Assembly (NCBI GenBank): GCA_022559985.1
Contig: JAFJTR010000013.1
Span: forward strand, 186,001-250,000
Length of the DNA: 64,000 nt
Direction: 5' to 3'
DNA from: Parastagonospora avenae f. sp. tritici 18332-5
Taxonomy: Eukaryota; Ascomycota; Dothideomycetes; Pleosporales; Phaeosphaeriaceae
Position 1 is the stretch's first letter. Every line of letters begins with the position of its first letter. The notes below the pieces were generated by a model. That model was not told the origin of the DNA. It ran no database searches and saw only the letters and a list, made by a program, of their open reading frames with translations. The translations under genes were made by a program, and so were the position numbers. Positions 23,291-33,558 of this stretch are shown one piece after another.

Positions 23291-24311
23291 GGCGGCAGTG
23301 ATTTCTCCGGGATTTGTGGTTGAGAATAGAATGTGGGTCTTGAAGACCGTAGTTCAAGAAGGAAGGGTGTGGTGCCAAACCGAACGTGAACGAGGCTTGG
23401 GCGTTTGCAAGGGTATCGTATCGAGCGTTGTTGTTGGTAGAGGTGAAAAGTGGCTAGGCAGAAGTGTGCGCGAACAGCGGGCTCTATTGTCATTCACTGT
23501 TAATTGCCGTCGCGTGATCAAAATGGAACAAGTGGTTGTCACATACCAGACAGTCAACAAGAGCACTTACGATGGTCGGACGAAAATAGCTGTAATGCAC
23601 ATAGTGTTTATATAGTTATCTGAAGGAGATGGAGATGAAAGAGTACAATGCTAGTAGAAAGCCATTGAAGAAGTGAAGATAAGTCTGCTATCACGATTGC
23701 TAGTTCGCGCGCAAGTACACGTACATTTTGGGGTTGATGAAATTTCGAAAACGAGCAGAGTCTTCCTGTAAAGTTCAATGTTGTTCTGAAGCCACGCGAG
23801 CCAAGACCAGTTTTGTTGGGCGTTGGCTAATCAGCGGTGAGCGAAGTATACGTCGACATCTTGGAGTAGCGGTCTGTGCCATACACGTCCGCAAACGCCC
23901 TGATCCGTGCGTCGTCCGCAAAGTACGATAGAGACATCTTAATTTTTTTCTAGGCTTGTTCTCTAACACTGCACCACTTGAAAAATATATGTTAGACTTA
24001 GATGTGTTGCAAGTCGCGAAATGCGCGCAAAGACTTAAAAGTATGTCGGGCTTAAGCTATGAGTCAAGACGAAGAACGATATCAAGAAACGCTTTACGTG
24101 GTCAAACGAGTGTAGTTAAGAGAGCTTGAATGTATGAATTTAATTCAACCGACAGTGTGTAGACGTCCTTAACCAAAACTATAACAGTGTTGAAGAATCT
24201 AGAGTCGCTAAAATTGTCTTAATGTCTAGAAGTGCTACGTGAGACAATTCAATGGCTGTGAACGCTTTATGATATTTGGATCATTCTTTATAAGTAATTT
24301 TGTGGAGTCGT
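23291..24311. other. gene-free, partly AT-rich stretch
   Basis: About 1 kb with no credible frame. From about 23940 to 24310 the sequence is visibly richer in A and T than its surroundings. It could be an old repeat-induced-mutation remnant or simply intergenic DNA; I see no terminal repeats. Confidence 0.4.
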
Positions 24312-24767
24312 TTAATGAGTAACTGTAAAAAGGTCCTTCACACTGAACGTCGTAGTCCCAGGCCCAGTCGCACCAGAAACTTTGCGTCTCGTGACGTCAT
24401 GCTCACCAGAATAAAGTGACTTGGTGTCACCCAGAAAGTCTGCGTTGAGATCGTGATCGTAAAACGAGAGCGCCTCATTATTTACAAGAAGGAAATCTCC
24501 ACGGCGGTTGTGATCAATGTATTCTGTCGTCACAGTATGCGCGACATTCGGGATGAGCACTACCAGAATCATGTCTTTCAGTTGAGCGACTCCGGGATCC
24601 TTGCTGGTGGTCACTATCTTTTGCATGTTCTCCCATGCGAGCTGGTGTATTTGCTGACGAGCCGATGCAGTAGGGTCTGCCCAGGGGACCGTATCGGTGG
24701 AGCCAAGTGATAGATTTTGAGTACTTGCAGGATAAAGGCATTGAGATGGCCATGAGCAATCGAGCAA
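24312..24767 (-). CDS. hypothetical protein, 5' end unresolved
   Basis: The 3' part is a strongly protein-like frame: HQLAWENMQKIVTTSKDPG, LKDMILVVLIPNVAHTVTTEYID, NNEALSFYDHDLNADFLGD, ending FSVKDLFTVTH. No ATG opens it. A second frame just upstream (about 24745-24810) reads RVGAPSQNCSIAHGHLNAFILQ and has a GTACTC donor, which could join in phase to either of two CAG acceptors near 24650. I could not place a start codon: in-frame stops lie just upstream, close to the end of the SDR gene at 24872. A small secreted protein gene or a 5'-truncated remnant both fit. Family unknown. Confidence 0.4.
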   Translation of the reverse strand: MLDCSWPSQCLYPASTQNLSLGSTDTVPWADPTASARQQIHQLAWENMQKIVTTSKDPGVAQLKDMILVVLIPNVAHTVTTEYIDHNRRGDFLLVNNEALSFYDHDLNADFLGDTKSLYSGEHDVTRRKVSGATGPGTTTFSVKDLFTVTH

Positions 24768-24871
24768 TTCTGACTAGGCGCACCCACGCGAACTGCGGCA
24801 ACAAGATATCCATAAAGAAGCGCAGAGCCATTTCATTCGACGCGGTAGTTTGTATCTAGCTATGGAATAAA

Positions 24872-25582
24872 TCACCAAGGTACATTACCACCATCATACC
24901 TATAAAACTTCCCACTGTCGCCGTCCTTCAAATTCTTGACAACATCTAACATGCTGCTTACGCTAACGTGCGCCTCAATCATCGCCCCTTTGCCTCCCAT
25001 CCTCGTCTTCACCCAACCAGGATCCATGCAAATAACCTTTACACCCTGACTCTTGAGATCTTTGCTTTGATGCAGCGTCAACATGTTCAAGGCCGCTTTG
25101 CTCATGCTATAGGTGCAGCACTTCGTCACATCAGTCGCAACGGTCAAACTGCCCAGACCAGACGTCATGTTGAGAATTGTAGCGCCGCGCCTGAGATACT
25201 GCTTGAGCGACTGCACGACGCTGGCTGGTCCGAAAACGTTTGTTTGCATGTGGTTCTGCAGACTCTCAGGCGTGAGGGTCAGGGAGGTGTCGGTAGATGT
25301 GGCGTTTATGCCTGCGACGTTGAAGACAAAATCGAGGTTTGAGCCGGTGCGGGACAAGATCTCAGCGACGCGGAACTCTAGACTGGACAGAGAGTCGGGC
25401 GACGAAACGTTGCATTCGATGATGTGAATGTTTTTGTTGGTGTTGAGGGCCTCGAGCTCAGAAATGTCATTGGATTTGGAGCGCACGCCAGCGATGATAT
25501 TATTCGAGCTCTTGGAGGCGAGCTGGCGTACGAATTCCAGGCCAATCCCACGATTGGCTCCGCTGATGAAGTATGTCGGCAT
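24872..25582 (-). CDS. short-chain dehydrogenase/reductase (SDR)
   Basis: NAD(P)-dependent oxidoreductase of the classical SDR family, 236 residues, single exon, the usual length for the family. It has the cofactor glycine motif in a variant form (SGANRGIGLEFVRQL), the NNAG-equivalent NVAG, a catalytic Ser in NMTSGLGS, YxxxK as YSMSK, and the PGWVKTRMG segment after the active site. The arrangement resembles the fungal and bacterial C-factor/sniffer-like carbonyl reductases. Substrate unknown. The uncertain minus-strand gene at 24312 follows it closely. Confidence 0.93.
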   Translation of the reverse strand: MPTYFISGANRGIGLEFVRQLASKSSNNIIAGVRSKSNDISELEALNTNKNIHIIECNVSSPDSLSSLEFRVAEILSRTGSNLDFVFNVAGINATSTDTSLTLTPESLQNHMQTNVFGPASVVQSLKQYLRRGATILNMTSGLGSLTVATDVTKCCTYSMSKAALNMLTLHQSKDLKSQGVKVICMDPGWVKTRMGGKGAMIEAHVSVSSMLDVVKNLKDGDSGKFYRYDGGNVPW

Positions 25583-26597
25583 TCTGGCTGTGTGTTTATT
25601 CCAAGCTTTTCCTTTGCGATCAACGCTTTAAACTGTGACAAGTTGCGGGGTGCTTTTGTAGTTCCTATTCCGCGGACTTAACGATATCTCAGATACCACC
25701 GGGTAAAAGTCGAGTGTAGCAGACGTGTGTATGGAGCGAAAACTGCAACGGCGTTCTCATTCATTTCTTATACGTAGGTGGTGCGTCGTTGCCGTCCATC
25801 TCTTGGCTGGTTAAATCGGGCAGACTCTCCGAACTGCATTAAGGCACGCTCCATATAGTTCATGCAGGGGATGACGTTTTCCCAATTTGTGGGTCAGATC
25901 TCATGCTCTGTTGATTATACGTTTCAGTAGTGTTATGTAGGCTTGCTGTCGCGTGTGCGTGCTCAAAGGCGTGCATCGTGAGTGGCCTGAGATTGTAAGA
26001 GGAAGACGAAGGTCAAGAATGGCGAGCGCATGGCGCCACGAAGTGCAGCAAGACCTACCTTGGGCCGTCTGACTTTGAGTTCGTTTCAGCACTTCGCTTG
26101 GTACTCATCAACTATTGAATCATGTCAGGCTTTGTATATAAGATTTCAGCGGCTCTGTGATCGTATGTTGAGTGTGAACAGAGTGCGCACGAATGATTGC
26201 AGCACCTAGTGGCGCACCGCCACCGAATGACGTAGGTGACCTAGGCCTTCTCACAAATACACTCTTTTCCAACGCACCACTCACAGCGAGTTTCTACGGC
26301 TTTCCGCATGTCCACGAAGTGTGGCGCAGTCATGCTCAGGGCATCGTCATTTGATCAAAACCGTGCTCGACCTAGTACACGTACACTTCTTCATGTTCCC
26401 AAGGCAGCAGCTTTTTGCACATAACCTGGGTCGCTTAGTCTCGATCTTCAAATAACTCCGGTCCACTTCCACGTCTCTTATTCACCGCTTCCTTTCCTGT
26501 ATATATTTCTCCGGGCTATTGAAGTCGCATCGTGTGACCTACCTCGACTCGCTACCATCAACGTGCGATCTTCGCCACCGCAACTAAATACTACATC
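25583..26597. other. divergent intergenic region
   Basis: About 1 kb between the SDR start and the zinc-finger gene start. A CT/TC-rich stretch with TATATTTC occurs at about 26460-26515, near the expected promoter of the plus-strand gene. No other feature seen. Confidence 0.4.
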
Positions 26598-28379
26598 ATG
26601 GACATTCCACGTGGCCACGCCGCGATGCCTCTGACCGAGGCCGATTTTCTAGACTTTATTTACAATTACTTCAAAGCGGAATACGCACCCATCCGATCTT
26701 TTTGGTCCACAGCAACAGCAGACCCGCGCCAACCCTCACGGTGGTACAGCATGGGCCACGAAATGTCGCCGCGGACAGTTCGGCCTGCGAATGCGCAGGC
26801 ACAGAAAGATCTGGAATCCTTGGATTACTTCACGAAGAAGTGGAATATGGATGCAAGCTTTATCAGAGGGCTGGTTATTCGATTCGCAAAATATGAAGTC
26901 CATGATCGGCTGGAGAAGAAGCTGTTTGAGTGCGCGAGACTAGATCTTATGGTTCGGAAAGCGCTGAAAGAGAAGCATTTGATTGATGCACTCTGGCCGA
27001 GTCCAGCGCCGCGCAATTTACCCCACGAACTGCTGGCACAGGGCGTGCAAGTCAGGCGATGGTACGGTGATATGTTCAACAAGTACTTCCGCGTGCTCTA
27101 TTCTATCGATGAATTCGAGCTCCGCCCCGAAGTCGATCTGCGAATCAAGAATAGCGGCACATTCATGCTCTTCCCGTTTGTTGACCACCTGGTACTCGGG
27201 GCCGTGGATCCCATCATGCCAATCGTAGCCCAAGGCGCCGGCTACTCAAACGCCAAGGGCTGGCGAGCAAGTGGAAGTAGCAAGAGTGATGGATTCGGCG
27301 AGCCTGATCGCTTCGAGATCAGATTTGATGCTCCAGCGGACGTGCAAGAAACCTACTCGAAGACTGTGACTAGACAGTGTCAGTGCAACAAGTGCGGGAC
27401 GAAAAGGGACGTCGAGGTCATTATATCGATCGATCCAAACGCAATCGGTGGGACTATCGCAGGACCAGCATCGTCAAGCAGACCGGGCGCTTCCAATTCT
27501 TCAGAACAACGTTGTCTCATCTCAAAAACAGCACAAAGATATGCTCCAGGCTATAACATGCCCACCGCCCAAACTAATCCTCCAAAACAACCACCTCGTC
27601 CCCAACCCCAAGCAGCAGACCCACCTCGCCGATCCACCCCCGAACCAAAGAAACAATGCCCCCGCTGCACATTCCTCAACCACGCCGACCTGACCGCCTG
27701 CGAAATGTGCCAAGCCGAGCTCCTAGCCTCAACTGTGCAAAAACCGCCCAGTCCACCACGCGTCTCTCACGCGCACTCTGCTTCGAATCCACCCGCCTCA
27801 AGACCCGTAAACAAAAGCCTTGGTATCGAACGACCTGCTGGTCTCAACAGACACAGTCTGAGTTCGACGCTATTCTCCATCTTCCCCTTCTCCCAGCAGC
27901 AGCAGGAGCAGCAAGAACATCATGCGAAGCCGCCAGCGACGCAAAAGAATGATACGACTAGTGTGCAAAGAAAACCAGCACCCGCACAAGAAGCAAAGCC
28001 TCCATCCGCAGCGCCGCCAACCCTCATCGACGCCGAACCAGCTAATCAACCTCAGCCAAAACTAGAACAAGAAGCGGAGCCCAACCTTTCCCGCGCCCCA
28101 GAAATGTCCCTAATGCCCCTCTCCCCTTCAAATCCGCCATCTAAGCGCCCCGCGCCCGCTGGCTTGCCGTCGAATCTGATGGACGACTTCGTGCCCGTGT
28201 CGCCAGCGTATGTGTCCGAGGTAGAAGACGGGTGGGGGGAGATGAGTCGCGAGGAGGCGAGGAGGGATAGTGATGATGAGGATGAGGATGGGGACGGGGG
28301 GAATGGGGGATTAGTAGATCTAGACGCGGTGGCAAGGGAGGAGGCGGATGTTTGGGGGGAGAGGGAAGATGAGGAGTAG
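26598..28379 (+). CDS. RanBP2-type zinc-finger protein
   Basis: One uninterrupted frame of 593 residues. The N-terminal 270 residues look globular (RFAKYEVHDRLEKKLFECARLDLM, LYSIDEFELRPEVDLRIKNSG) and may be a PUB-like or other helical domain, but I cannot name it. A CQCNKCG pair lies near residue 257. After a Pro/Gln-rich linker comes a RanBP2/NZF zinc finger at about residues 352-372: CPRCTFLN...ACEMC, spacing C-x2-C-x10-C-x2-C. This class usually binds ubiquitin or RNA. The rest is Pro/Gln-rich and ends in a strongly acidic tail. The finger is certain; a role in ubiquitin-linked processes is an inference. Confidence 0.88.
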   Translation: MDIPRGHAAMPLTEADFLDFIYNYFKAEYAPIRSFWSTATADPRQPSRWYSMGHEMSPRTVRPANAQAQKDLESLDYFTKKWNMDASFIRGLVIRFAKYEVHDRLEKKLFECARLDLMVRKALKEKHLIDALWPSPAPRNLPHELLAQGVQVRRWYGDMFNKYFRVLYSIDEFELRPEVDLRIKNSGTFMLFPFVDHLVLGAVDPIMPIVAQGAGYSNAKGWRASGSSKSDGFGEPDRFEIRFDAPADVQETYSKTVTRQCQCNKCGTKRDVEVIISIDPNAIGGTIAGPASSSRPGASNSSEQRCLISKTAQRYAPGYNMPTAQTNPPKQPPRPQPQAADPPRRSTPEPKKQCPRCTFLNHADLTACEMCQAELLASTVQKPPSPPRVSHAHSASNPPASRPVNKSLGIERPAGLNRHSLSSTLFSIFPFSQQQQEQQEHHAKPPATQKNDTTSVQRKPAPAQEAKPPSAAPPTLIDAEPANQPQPKLEQEAEPNLSRAPEMSLMPLSPSNPPSKRPAPAGLPSNLMDDFVPVSPAYVSEVEDGWGEMSREEARRDSDDEDEDGDGGNGGLVDLDAVAREEADVWGEREDEE

Positions 28380-28539
28380 CGAGATATAGACGTTGATGCG
28401 TAAATGAGAAAAGACGGGATTAGAGGAAGTGGGTTGTAATGCTAGTAATGAATTCTGGGAATTGAACGCCAAACACCATCCAATGCAAGCTACACCAACC
28501 AGACGTATATACAAGTCAACGCACCCTCACCCCCTCAGT

Positions 28540-30492
28540 CTAAGCATCCCTCACTGCCGGCCGCCTCAACGGATGCGCCTCCGTATTAAACACCCACTCA
28601 TCCAAACTCACCATATCCTCACGACTAAACGCCAGATAAAAGTACTTGAGCGTTTCCGCCGTCCAAAAGCTCTCCATTTTATCTTCCACATTGTCTTCGC
28701 GCGTGCGCATCTGGCCCCTGACACCAGGTACCTTGTTGCCTGGCCTCGTCGGCGGGATGAATGTGACGTCGCGTACCTGGCCGTTGGCAAAGGGCGTCCG
28801 AGATGCGGTGACGATGGATATGAACATATCCCACGCGTGGTGCAGATATGCGCGGTCGGCGGTGATGCGGTACATGATGAAGACGGACTCGATGGCTTCT
28901 GGTCTGAGCAGGTAGCGTGGGTCGGATATGCCGATGAAGCCTGGGGGGATGCGGCATTGCTTCGTCTCGGAAGCGGAGTCATCTGCGGCGGGGAAAGGGC
29001 ACGTCTCGTGTTTCTCTTCGGTCCATTGGGTGTGGTTGAAGGGGCAGGAGGTGCGGCTATCGCAGGGCATCATGGAGAATGTCTCGGGCATGATGCCGGT
29101 TGGGAAGGCGGCGTAGGTGTATATACATCCCTTGGTCAATTTGGCGCCGAGGCCAACGTGGTGCTCGTCTTGGAAAAGACGCCCGCCGAGCGCGAACATG
29201 CCGCCGATGAAGCAGGTCAGGTGCTGGAGATCGGTGTTCAGTTTTGGGTTGCCCTGGCTGGGAGCGTAAACGTCGCCGGAGAAGAGCAGGTCGGCGCCGA
29301 GTTTCTCGTCGGGGATTGAGGCGCGGAAGAGCATGTGTTTGTCAATCATGGCGGCAGAGTCTTTGTACAGGTTCTCGTAGATTGGCTCTACGCCACCCAA
29401 GAGCGCGTGCATCTTGGGGAAGTACTCGTATGTCGAGTCTGCGAGCGCTCCAATGGAGAAGTATCGTGAAGAGTTGAAGTCTTCATTCGCTGCGTTTATA
29501 GTCGTGGGCCACAGTCCTGGTACCTGGGTGGTGTCTTGCGCATGGCGCATCATCTTGCTGATCCTGGCTACGATATCGTAATACTTCTTATCTTCTGTGA
29601 TCTGCGCCAGGCGCGTGAACTCCATGGTGAGAGAACCAAGACATGCAAAGCACATGTTCATATCAGCCGGAAACTCAGAGCGATGAGTATTCTTGGCATC
29701 TTCGATGTTCAAAGCGCCAAGCGGGGTGTGATTTGTTGTATCAAAGGCTCTGTACAGCATTTCTCCCAGCTGGATAGCCTTCTCCAGCAGCACCGGCTCC
29801 TGGCTCAGATCGTATGCGCTGAGAAGGCCGCCGAGATATCTGATCGTGGTCTCGAAGACGCTGATGCTTTCCATGTCTGACTTGCCAAAGTCAATCACAG
29901 CCACCGCCTCGACAGCCTCGTAGAAGTATTCCTTGAAGCCCATTATCCATAGCGTGTCGAGCGAGTCGACCAATGTGGCGCCCCAGCCTCCAAATGTATT
30001 CACGCTTCCACCTGTGGCGGGCATGAGCTCGTCCAGTCCAAATGCGAACTCTCTGTAGCTCTCCCATGAACGCTGAAACTCATCCCGGACAGCTATCCTC
30101 CGCTCTTCTCTCCACCGCCTTTGTGATCTCGTCTCGGGAGGGAAGTCGGCCTGGACTTGCGGAAGGGTTCGAATTGGTTGTTTCGGTAGCGTTATGTACT
30201 CTTCGATCTTGTTGATAAAGGGCGCCTGTCTCCAGTCATATGACTGCTGCGATTTGAGTGGGCTTTGAGATTGTCGAGTGTTCATATATATCTCGTGTGA
30301 TGCGAAGGGTACGGCGAGCCGGTCTGGGTAGGCGGACCACATGTAATATGCGCCGAATGCGATGGTCCCAAGAAATAGCCATGTGAGGGTTCGCTTGTGC
30401 TGTCTTGACATTGCTTGGTATGGTCGCCCGCTGCCGCCGCCTTTGATCTTACCCATCATGGGTCGGCGCTCGCTGCGAGCTCGATGGTGCAA
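28540..30492 (-). CDS. GH47 class I alpha-1,2-mannosidase (mannosyl-oligosaccharide mannosidase)
   Basis: Calcium-dependent ER/Golgi enzyme that trims alpha-1,2-mannose from N-glycans. A single exon gives 650 residues. Topology is type II: a basic cytosolic tail, one membrane anchor at about residues 36-54 (TLTWLFLGTIAFGAYYMWS), a stem and the catalytic (alpha/alpha)7 domain. Family motifs are VDSLDTLWIMGF, SVFETTIRYLGGLLSAYDLS, HLTCFIGGMFALGGR, RPEAIESVFIMYR and the calcium-binding VFNTEAHP near the end. Paired cysteines (CFACLG, TCFIGG) fit the conserved disulphide. Several ATGs lie at the start; ATG at residue 12 or 13 is also possible. It converges with the zinc-finger gene. Confidence 0.96.
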   Translation of the reverse strand: MHHRARSERRPMMGKIKGGGSGRPYQAMSRQHKRTLTWLFLGTIAFGAYYMWSAYPDRLAVPFASHEIYMNTRQSQSPLKSQQSYDWRQAPFINKIEEYITLPKQPIRTLPQVQADFPPETRSQRRWREERRIAVRDEFQRSWESYREFAFGLDELMPATGGSVNTFGGWGATLVDSLDTLWIMGFKEYFYEAVEAVAVIDFGKSDMESISVFETTIRYLGGLLSAYDLSQEPVLLEKAIQLGEMLYRAFDTTNHTPLGALNIEDAKNTHRSEFPADMNMCFACLGSLTMEFTRLAQITEDKKYYDIVARISKMMRHAQDTTQVPGLWPTTINAANEDFNSSRYFSIGALADSTYEYFPKMHALLGGVEPIYENLYKDSAAMIDKHMLFRASIPDEKLGADLLFSGDVYAPSQGNPKLNTDLQHLTCFIGGMFALGGRLFQDEHHVGLGAKLTKGCIYTYAAFPTGIMPETFSMMPCDSRTSCPFNHTQWTEEKHETCPFPAADDSASETKQCRIPPGFIGISDPRYLLRPEAIESVFIMYRITADRAYLHHAWDMFISIVTASRTPFANGQVRDVTFIPPTRPGNKVPGVRGQMRTREDNVEDKMESFWTAETLKYFYLAFSREDMVSLDEWVFNTEAHPLRRPAVRDA

Positions 30493-31282
30493 GACCTAAG
30501 TGTGCTGTTGTGAGAATACTGAGCCGGCATGCGACAAAAGAAATCTAGGATAGTGAGGTCGAGAATTATCAATGATGAGGTATCAATAACTGTCAGCAAG
30601 GTTCACGCCGGCGGTTTTGTTCACATGGTCTACCCGTCGAGGGCCACTCTTTCAGGACACCTCGCGTTTCTGTGCGGCAGGCATCCCCCATCCTTGCCAA
30701 GAAGGAGCATGACCAAAGCAGGAAAGAACTACAGGGTACTGGTGAGAATAACGGCCGCCGAAGCGCCTATTGCAATAGACCTCGAGATGTATAATAGATG
30801 AAGAACGAGTAAGCGATCGCATGCGGAGTAATTCGCGAGGGGCAGGTGTCACGGTTCCTGGGCCACGCTAGCGGCGCCTTCATGCAATCGGTTCGTTCGG
30901 CTCAAGCCCCAGGTATGTAAACGGTCGCTCGGCAAGCCACGTTGATACACGGAACCGCAAGTCTGGTCGTGCCTTTGCCTGGAAAGTATCTCAAAAAGTG
31001 ACACTCACTCATCACTTTTCTTAGTCACGATCAAGGACCAGGCTTCCACTTGGTTGAGCTCGTATACCGCTGTCTGGTAGGTGCATGCTTTGTGGCTGTT
31101 TCGTACTTTCGTATCTCCGCGTGTTACTTTGTAACTAAGTAAGAGCATAACCCTCATCTGCTCGCTGGCCACCCTCATACCGTATTTTGCAATGGGGGTG
31201 ATCGCATCAACGGTAGAATTATTTCCAAAAGTTGTGTCTATCATCACATCTCATTTTCGTCAAGTCGTTGAAGTTGCGATAC
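30493..31282. other. no recognisable gene
   Basis: Upstream region of the mannosidase gene and 3' region of URA5. Two short frames (30529-30801 plus, 31005-31247 minus) have no recognisable content. Confidence 0.45.
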
Positions 31283-31984
31283 CTAGTCGCTTGCCTTGTA
31301 CTTCGCCCGATACTCATCTAGCCTCTTGAGATCCTCCTCGCCGCCCAGTCCCCTCAAGTACTCGACAACATCGTCCAGCGTCAGGATGGCCAGTACCGGA
31401 ATGCCATACTGCTTCCTGACCTCTCCAATAGCACTTGGCCCAGGCTTGCCGTCGTCGTCGGTTGCCGTGGGAGTCTTCTCCTGGCGATCAAAGGCAACAA
31501 TGATACCAACAAGTTCACCGCCCTCCTTCTTGATGATTTCGATGGCTTCACGGATGGCAGTTCCAGCAGTGATGACATCGTCGACAATGACAATCTTCTT
31601 GCCCTTGAGCGATGCGCCGACAATGTTACCGCCTTCACCGTGGTCCTTGGCTTCCTTGCGGTTGAAGCTGTAGCTCTTCTTGCCGTAAGTCTTCATGTCC
31701 AGATCAGCGAGCTTGTCGACAGTGGCTGCGGCGAGTGGGATGCCCTTGTACGCAGGGCCGAAGAGAATGTCCCATTGGAATGAGGGATCTGACTCTCCAT
31801 GCACTTTGAGAGTGTTGGCGTACGCTGAGGATATCGAACGGAGCAGATCAGCCCTGTGAAACAATCCGGCATTGAAGAAGTAGGGCGATATGCGCTTGGA
31901 CTTGAGTGTGAAGGTGCCAAACTTGAGGGCGTCGGCTGACACGCAGTCCCTAAGGAAGTTTTGCTTGAACTCTGGCAGTGACAT
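31283..31984 (-). CDS. URA5: orotate phosphoribosyltransferase
   Basis: Cytosolic enzyme of de novo pyrimidine synthesis that joins orotate to PRPP to form OMP. One exon of 233 residues, normal for fungal OPRTase. I chose ATG 31984 ([11 protein letters not shown]) because it matches the family N-terminus; the open frame continues 51 codons further upstream with unrelated sequence. Visible motifs are [16 protein letters not shown], the [11 protein letters not shown] segment, the flexible catalytic loop [15 protein letters not shown], and the PRPP-binding motif [15 protein letters not shown]23 lies divergent, 333 bases away. Confidence in function is high. Confidence 0.97.
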   Translation of the reverse strand: MSLPEFKQNFLRDCVSADALKFGTFTLKSKRISPYFFNAGLFHRADLLRSISSAYANTLKVHGESDPSFQWDILFGPAYKGIPLAAATVDKLADLDMKTYGKKSYSFNRKEAKDHGEGGNIVGASLKGKKIVIVDDVITAGTAIREAIEIIKKEGGELVGIIVAFDRQEKTPTATDDDGKPGPSAIGEVRKQYGIPVLAILTLDDVVEYLRGLGGEEDLKRLDEYRAKYKASD

Positions 31985-32317
31985 TTTGGCTGTATTCAAT
32001 TGATCCCCTAGCAGCGTTGTGTTGCAGTGGTGTTTGTCGCAAGATTTATTTTCTTTCCGAGCTCGGAAAGAGCGATGGGGGGCTGGTCCGTGCCCATGAC
32101 GCTGAGTTTCCTCGAAATTCTTTGCGGCGACCAACATGACCGCTAACGCCGCCTCACCGTCGCTATCGCCTGCGCAACTCTACCCTGCCAGGCCCGACCG
32201 ATTTCCTCCATAGTCTGCCTCTGATAGCAATTACAGCGCTGGGAGATCTTTACTGAGCCTCTTACTGCTGCGCGCAAGCTTTCCCTCTTCCTCCACCTCT
32301 CCAGGCCACATTCCAAG
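31985..32317. promoter_or_regulatory. compact bidirectional URA5/TIM23 promoter region
   Basis: Only 333 bases separate the start codons of two divergent housekeeping genes, so the spacer must carry both promoters. It contains CT-rich tracts before the TIM23 start (about 32270-32310). No exact factor site is claimed. Confidence 0.5.
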
Positions 32318-33092
32318 ATGACTATGTACGTCAACACCAGCTACCTCCCCGGCTGTATATACAATCGCTAACGCCTCACGTAGCTGGGACTCGATAACGG
32401 GACGCAAGCCCGCCGCGCAACCCACACAATCGCCGCAATCGTCGGATTTCGTAAAAGAAGACACCTTCCAGGCCACGCCATTCGACCCCAACACGGCCAT
32501 ACAAAACCCCTCCGACTTCATCCTCGACCCCTCACAGCTGCACCCGCTCGCAGGCCTCAACCAAGACACGCTCGACTATCTCTCACTCGAGGACTCGGTC
32601 GCAGATCTTGGCGCAGCTTCCGCCCTCCCGTCCCGCGGTTGGTCCGACGATCTCTGCTATGGCACCGGTGTGTCGTACCTCACCGCACTCACGATAGGCG
32701 GTGCGTGGGGTCTCGCAGAAGGTTTGCAGAAGAACCCGCCCAGCATGCCACCGCGGTTACGGCTGAACGGCGTGTTGAACGCGGTAACGCGGCGGGGACC
32801 TTTCTTGGGCAACAGCGCGGGTGTCATCGCCATGGTGTACAATGGCATGAACAGCACAATAGGATACTACCGGGGGAAGCACGATGCGACGAACAGCATA
32901 GCAGCAGGCGCATTGAGCGGCGCGCTCTTCAAAAGCACACGAGGGACACGGCCAATGGCTATTAGCGCCGGCATATGCGCGAGTGTGGCAGGTGGCTGGG
33001 CTGTGAGTACCCTCGATCAGTCTGCAAAATGAAGTCATACTAACACCCCATAGCTCACACGAAAGGTCTTCTTCGACCCCGATTTATCATGA
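32318..33092 (+). CDS. TIM23: TIM23 mitochondrial import channel subunit
   Basis: Core channel protein of the presequence translocase in the mitochondrial inner membrane. Exons 32318-32325, 32384-33002 and 33054-33092 give 221 residues. The first exon holds only eight bases: ATG ACT AT then GTACGT, with a GCTAAC branch site before the TAG acceptor. The N-terminal ~95 residues form the hydrophilic intermembrane-space domain. The Tim17/22/23 domain follows with about four membrane segments (GVSYLTALTIGGAWGLAEGL, GPFLGNSAGVIAMVYNGMNS, ATNSIAAGALSGALFKSTRG, ISAGICASVAGGWA). If the last intron is retained, the frame ends at 33032. The stop codon overlaps the next ORF by ATGA. Confidence 0.92.
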
Positions 33093-33277
33093 GCGACGGC
33101 TTTCCTTCCTTCTTCAAACCACTCGAGCATCCACTTTGGTCCATCTTAGCGTACTTCTCACTCACCACTCTCCTCGGGGCGTTTCCCATGTACAACAACA
33201 ACCTGGCGTCGGGCATAGGAGCCGGTAGCATTGCACGGCACGGTGTTGGGGCTTTTGGGCGGGGGTACTTTGTGTAG
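33089..33277 (+). CDS. small membrane-protein ORF overlapping the TIM23 stop
   Basis: 62 codons beginning at an ATG that shares bases with the TIM23 TGA (ATGA at 33089-33092). The translation starts MSDGFPSFFKPLEHPLWS, has one hydrophobic stretch (about residues 18-34, SILAYFSLTTLLGAFPM) and a Gly-rich end (GIGAGSIARHGVGAFGRGYFV). It looks like a small single-span mitochondrial protein, but I do not recognise it. It could be translated from the TIM23 transcript by reinitiation or have its own transcript; it could also be untranslated 3' sequence. No independent evidence of expression is visible. Confidence 0.5.
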   Translation: MSDGFPSFFKPLEHPLWSILAYFSLTTLLGAFPMYNNNLASGIGAGSIARHGVGAFGRGYFV

Positions 33278-33558
33278 ATATGTAAGAAACGCATGTATGC
33301 CAGCGGAACAAAATAATGCACAACCAAGTCACGAGACTTTTACGAGACGGCTCGACGTGACAAGGGAAACTTTTGGAGATTATGCACTATGTTGGTATTT
33401 TGCACACGCTAATAAACAGCAAATCAATATCGTGAGGGAAAAGAAAGGAAAACGAGACCAGCATCGTAATGCCTCAATCCCCACCATGATGAACTAATCC
33501 CCCCTCTTTTTCATTCCATGCCTCCCCAACTCCGTTCACCTCCAGTATCAACGTTTGA

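Noticed and set aside
22731..23378. Minus-strand ORF of 215 codons, Arg/His/Pro-rich
   Set aside because: It overlaps the 370-residue frame in another phase; its composition is that of a shadow frame.
23940..24310. Possible repeat-induced-mutation relic of a transposon
   Set aside because: AT enrichment is modest and I found no terminal repeats, target-site duplication or transposase fragments.
28429..29319. Long plus-strand ORF of 296 codons
   Set aside because: It lies antisense to the GH47 mannosidase, which has clear family motifs; the ORF itself has none.
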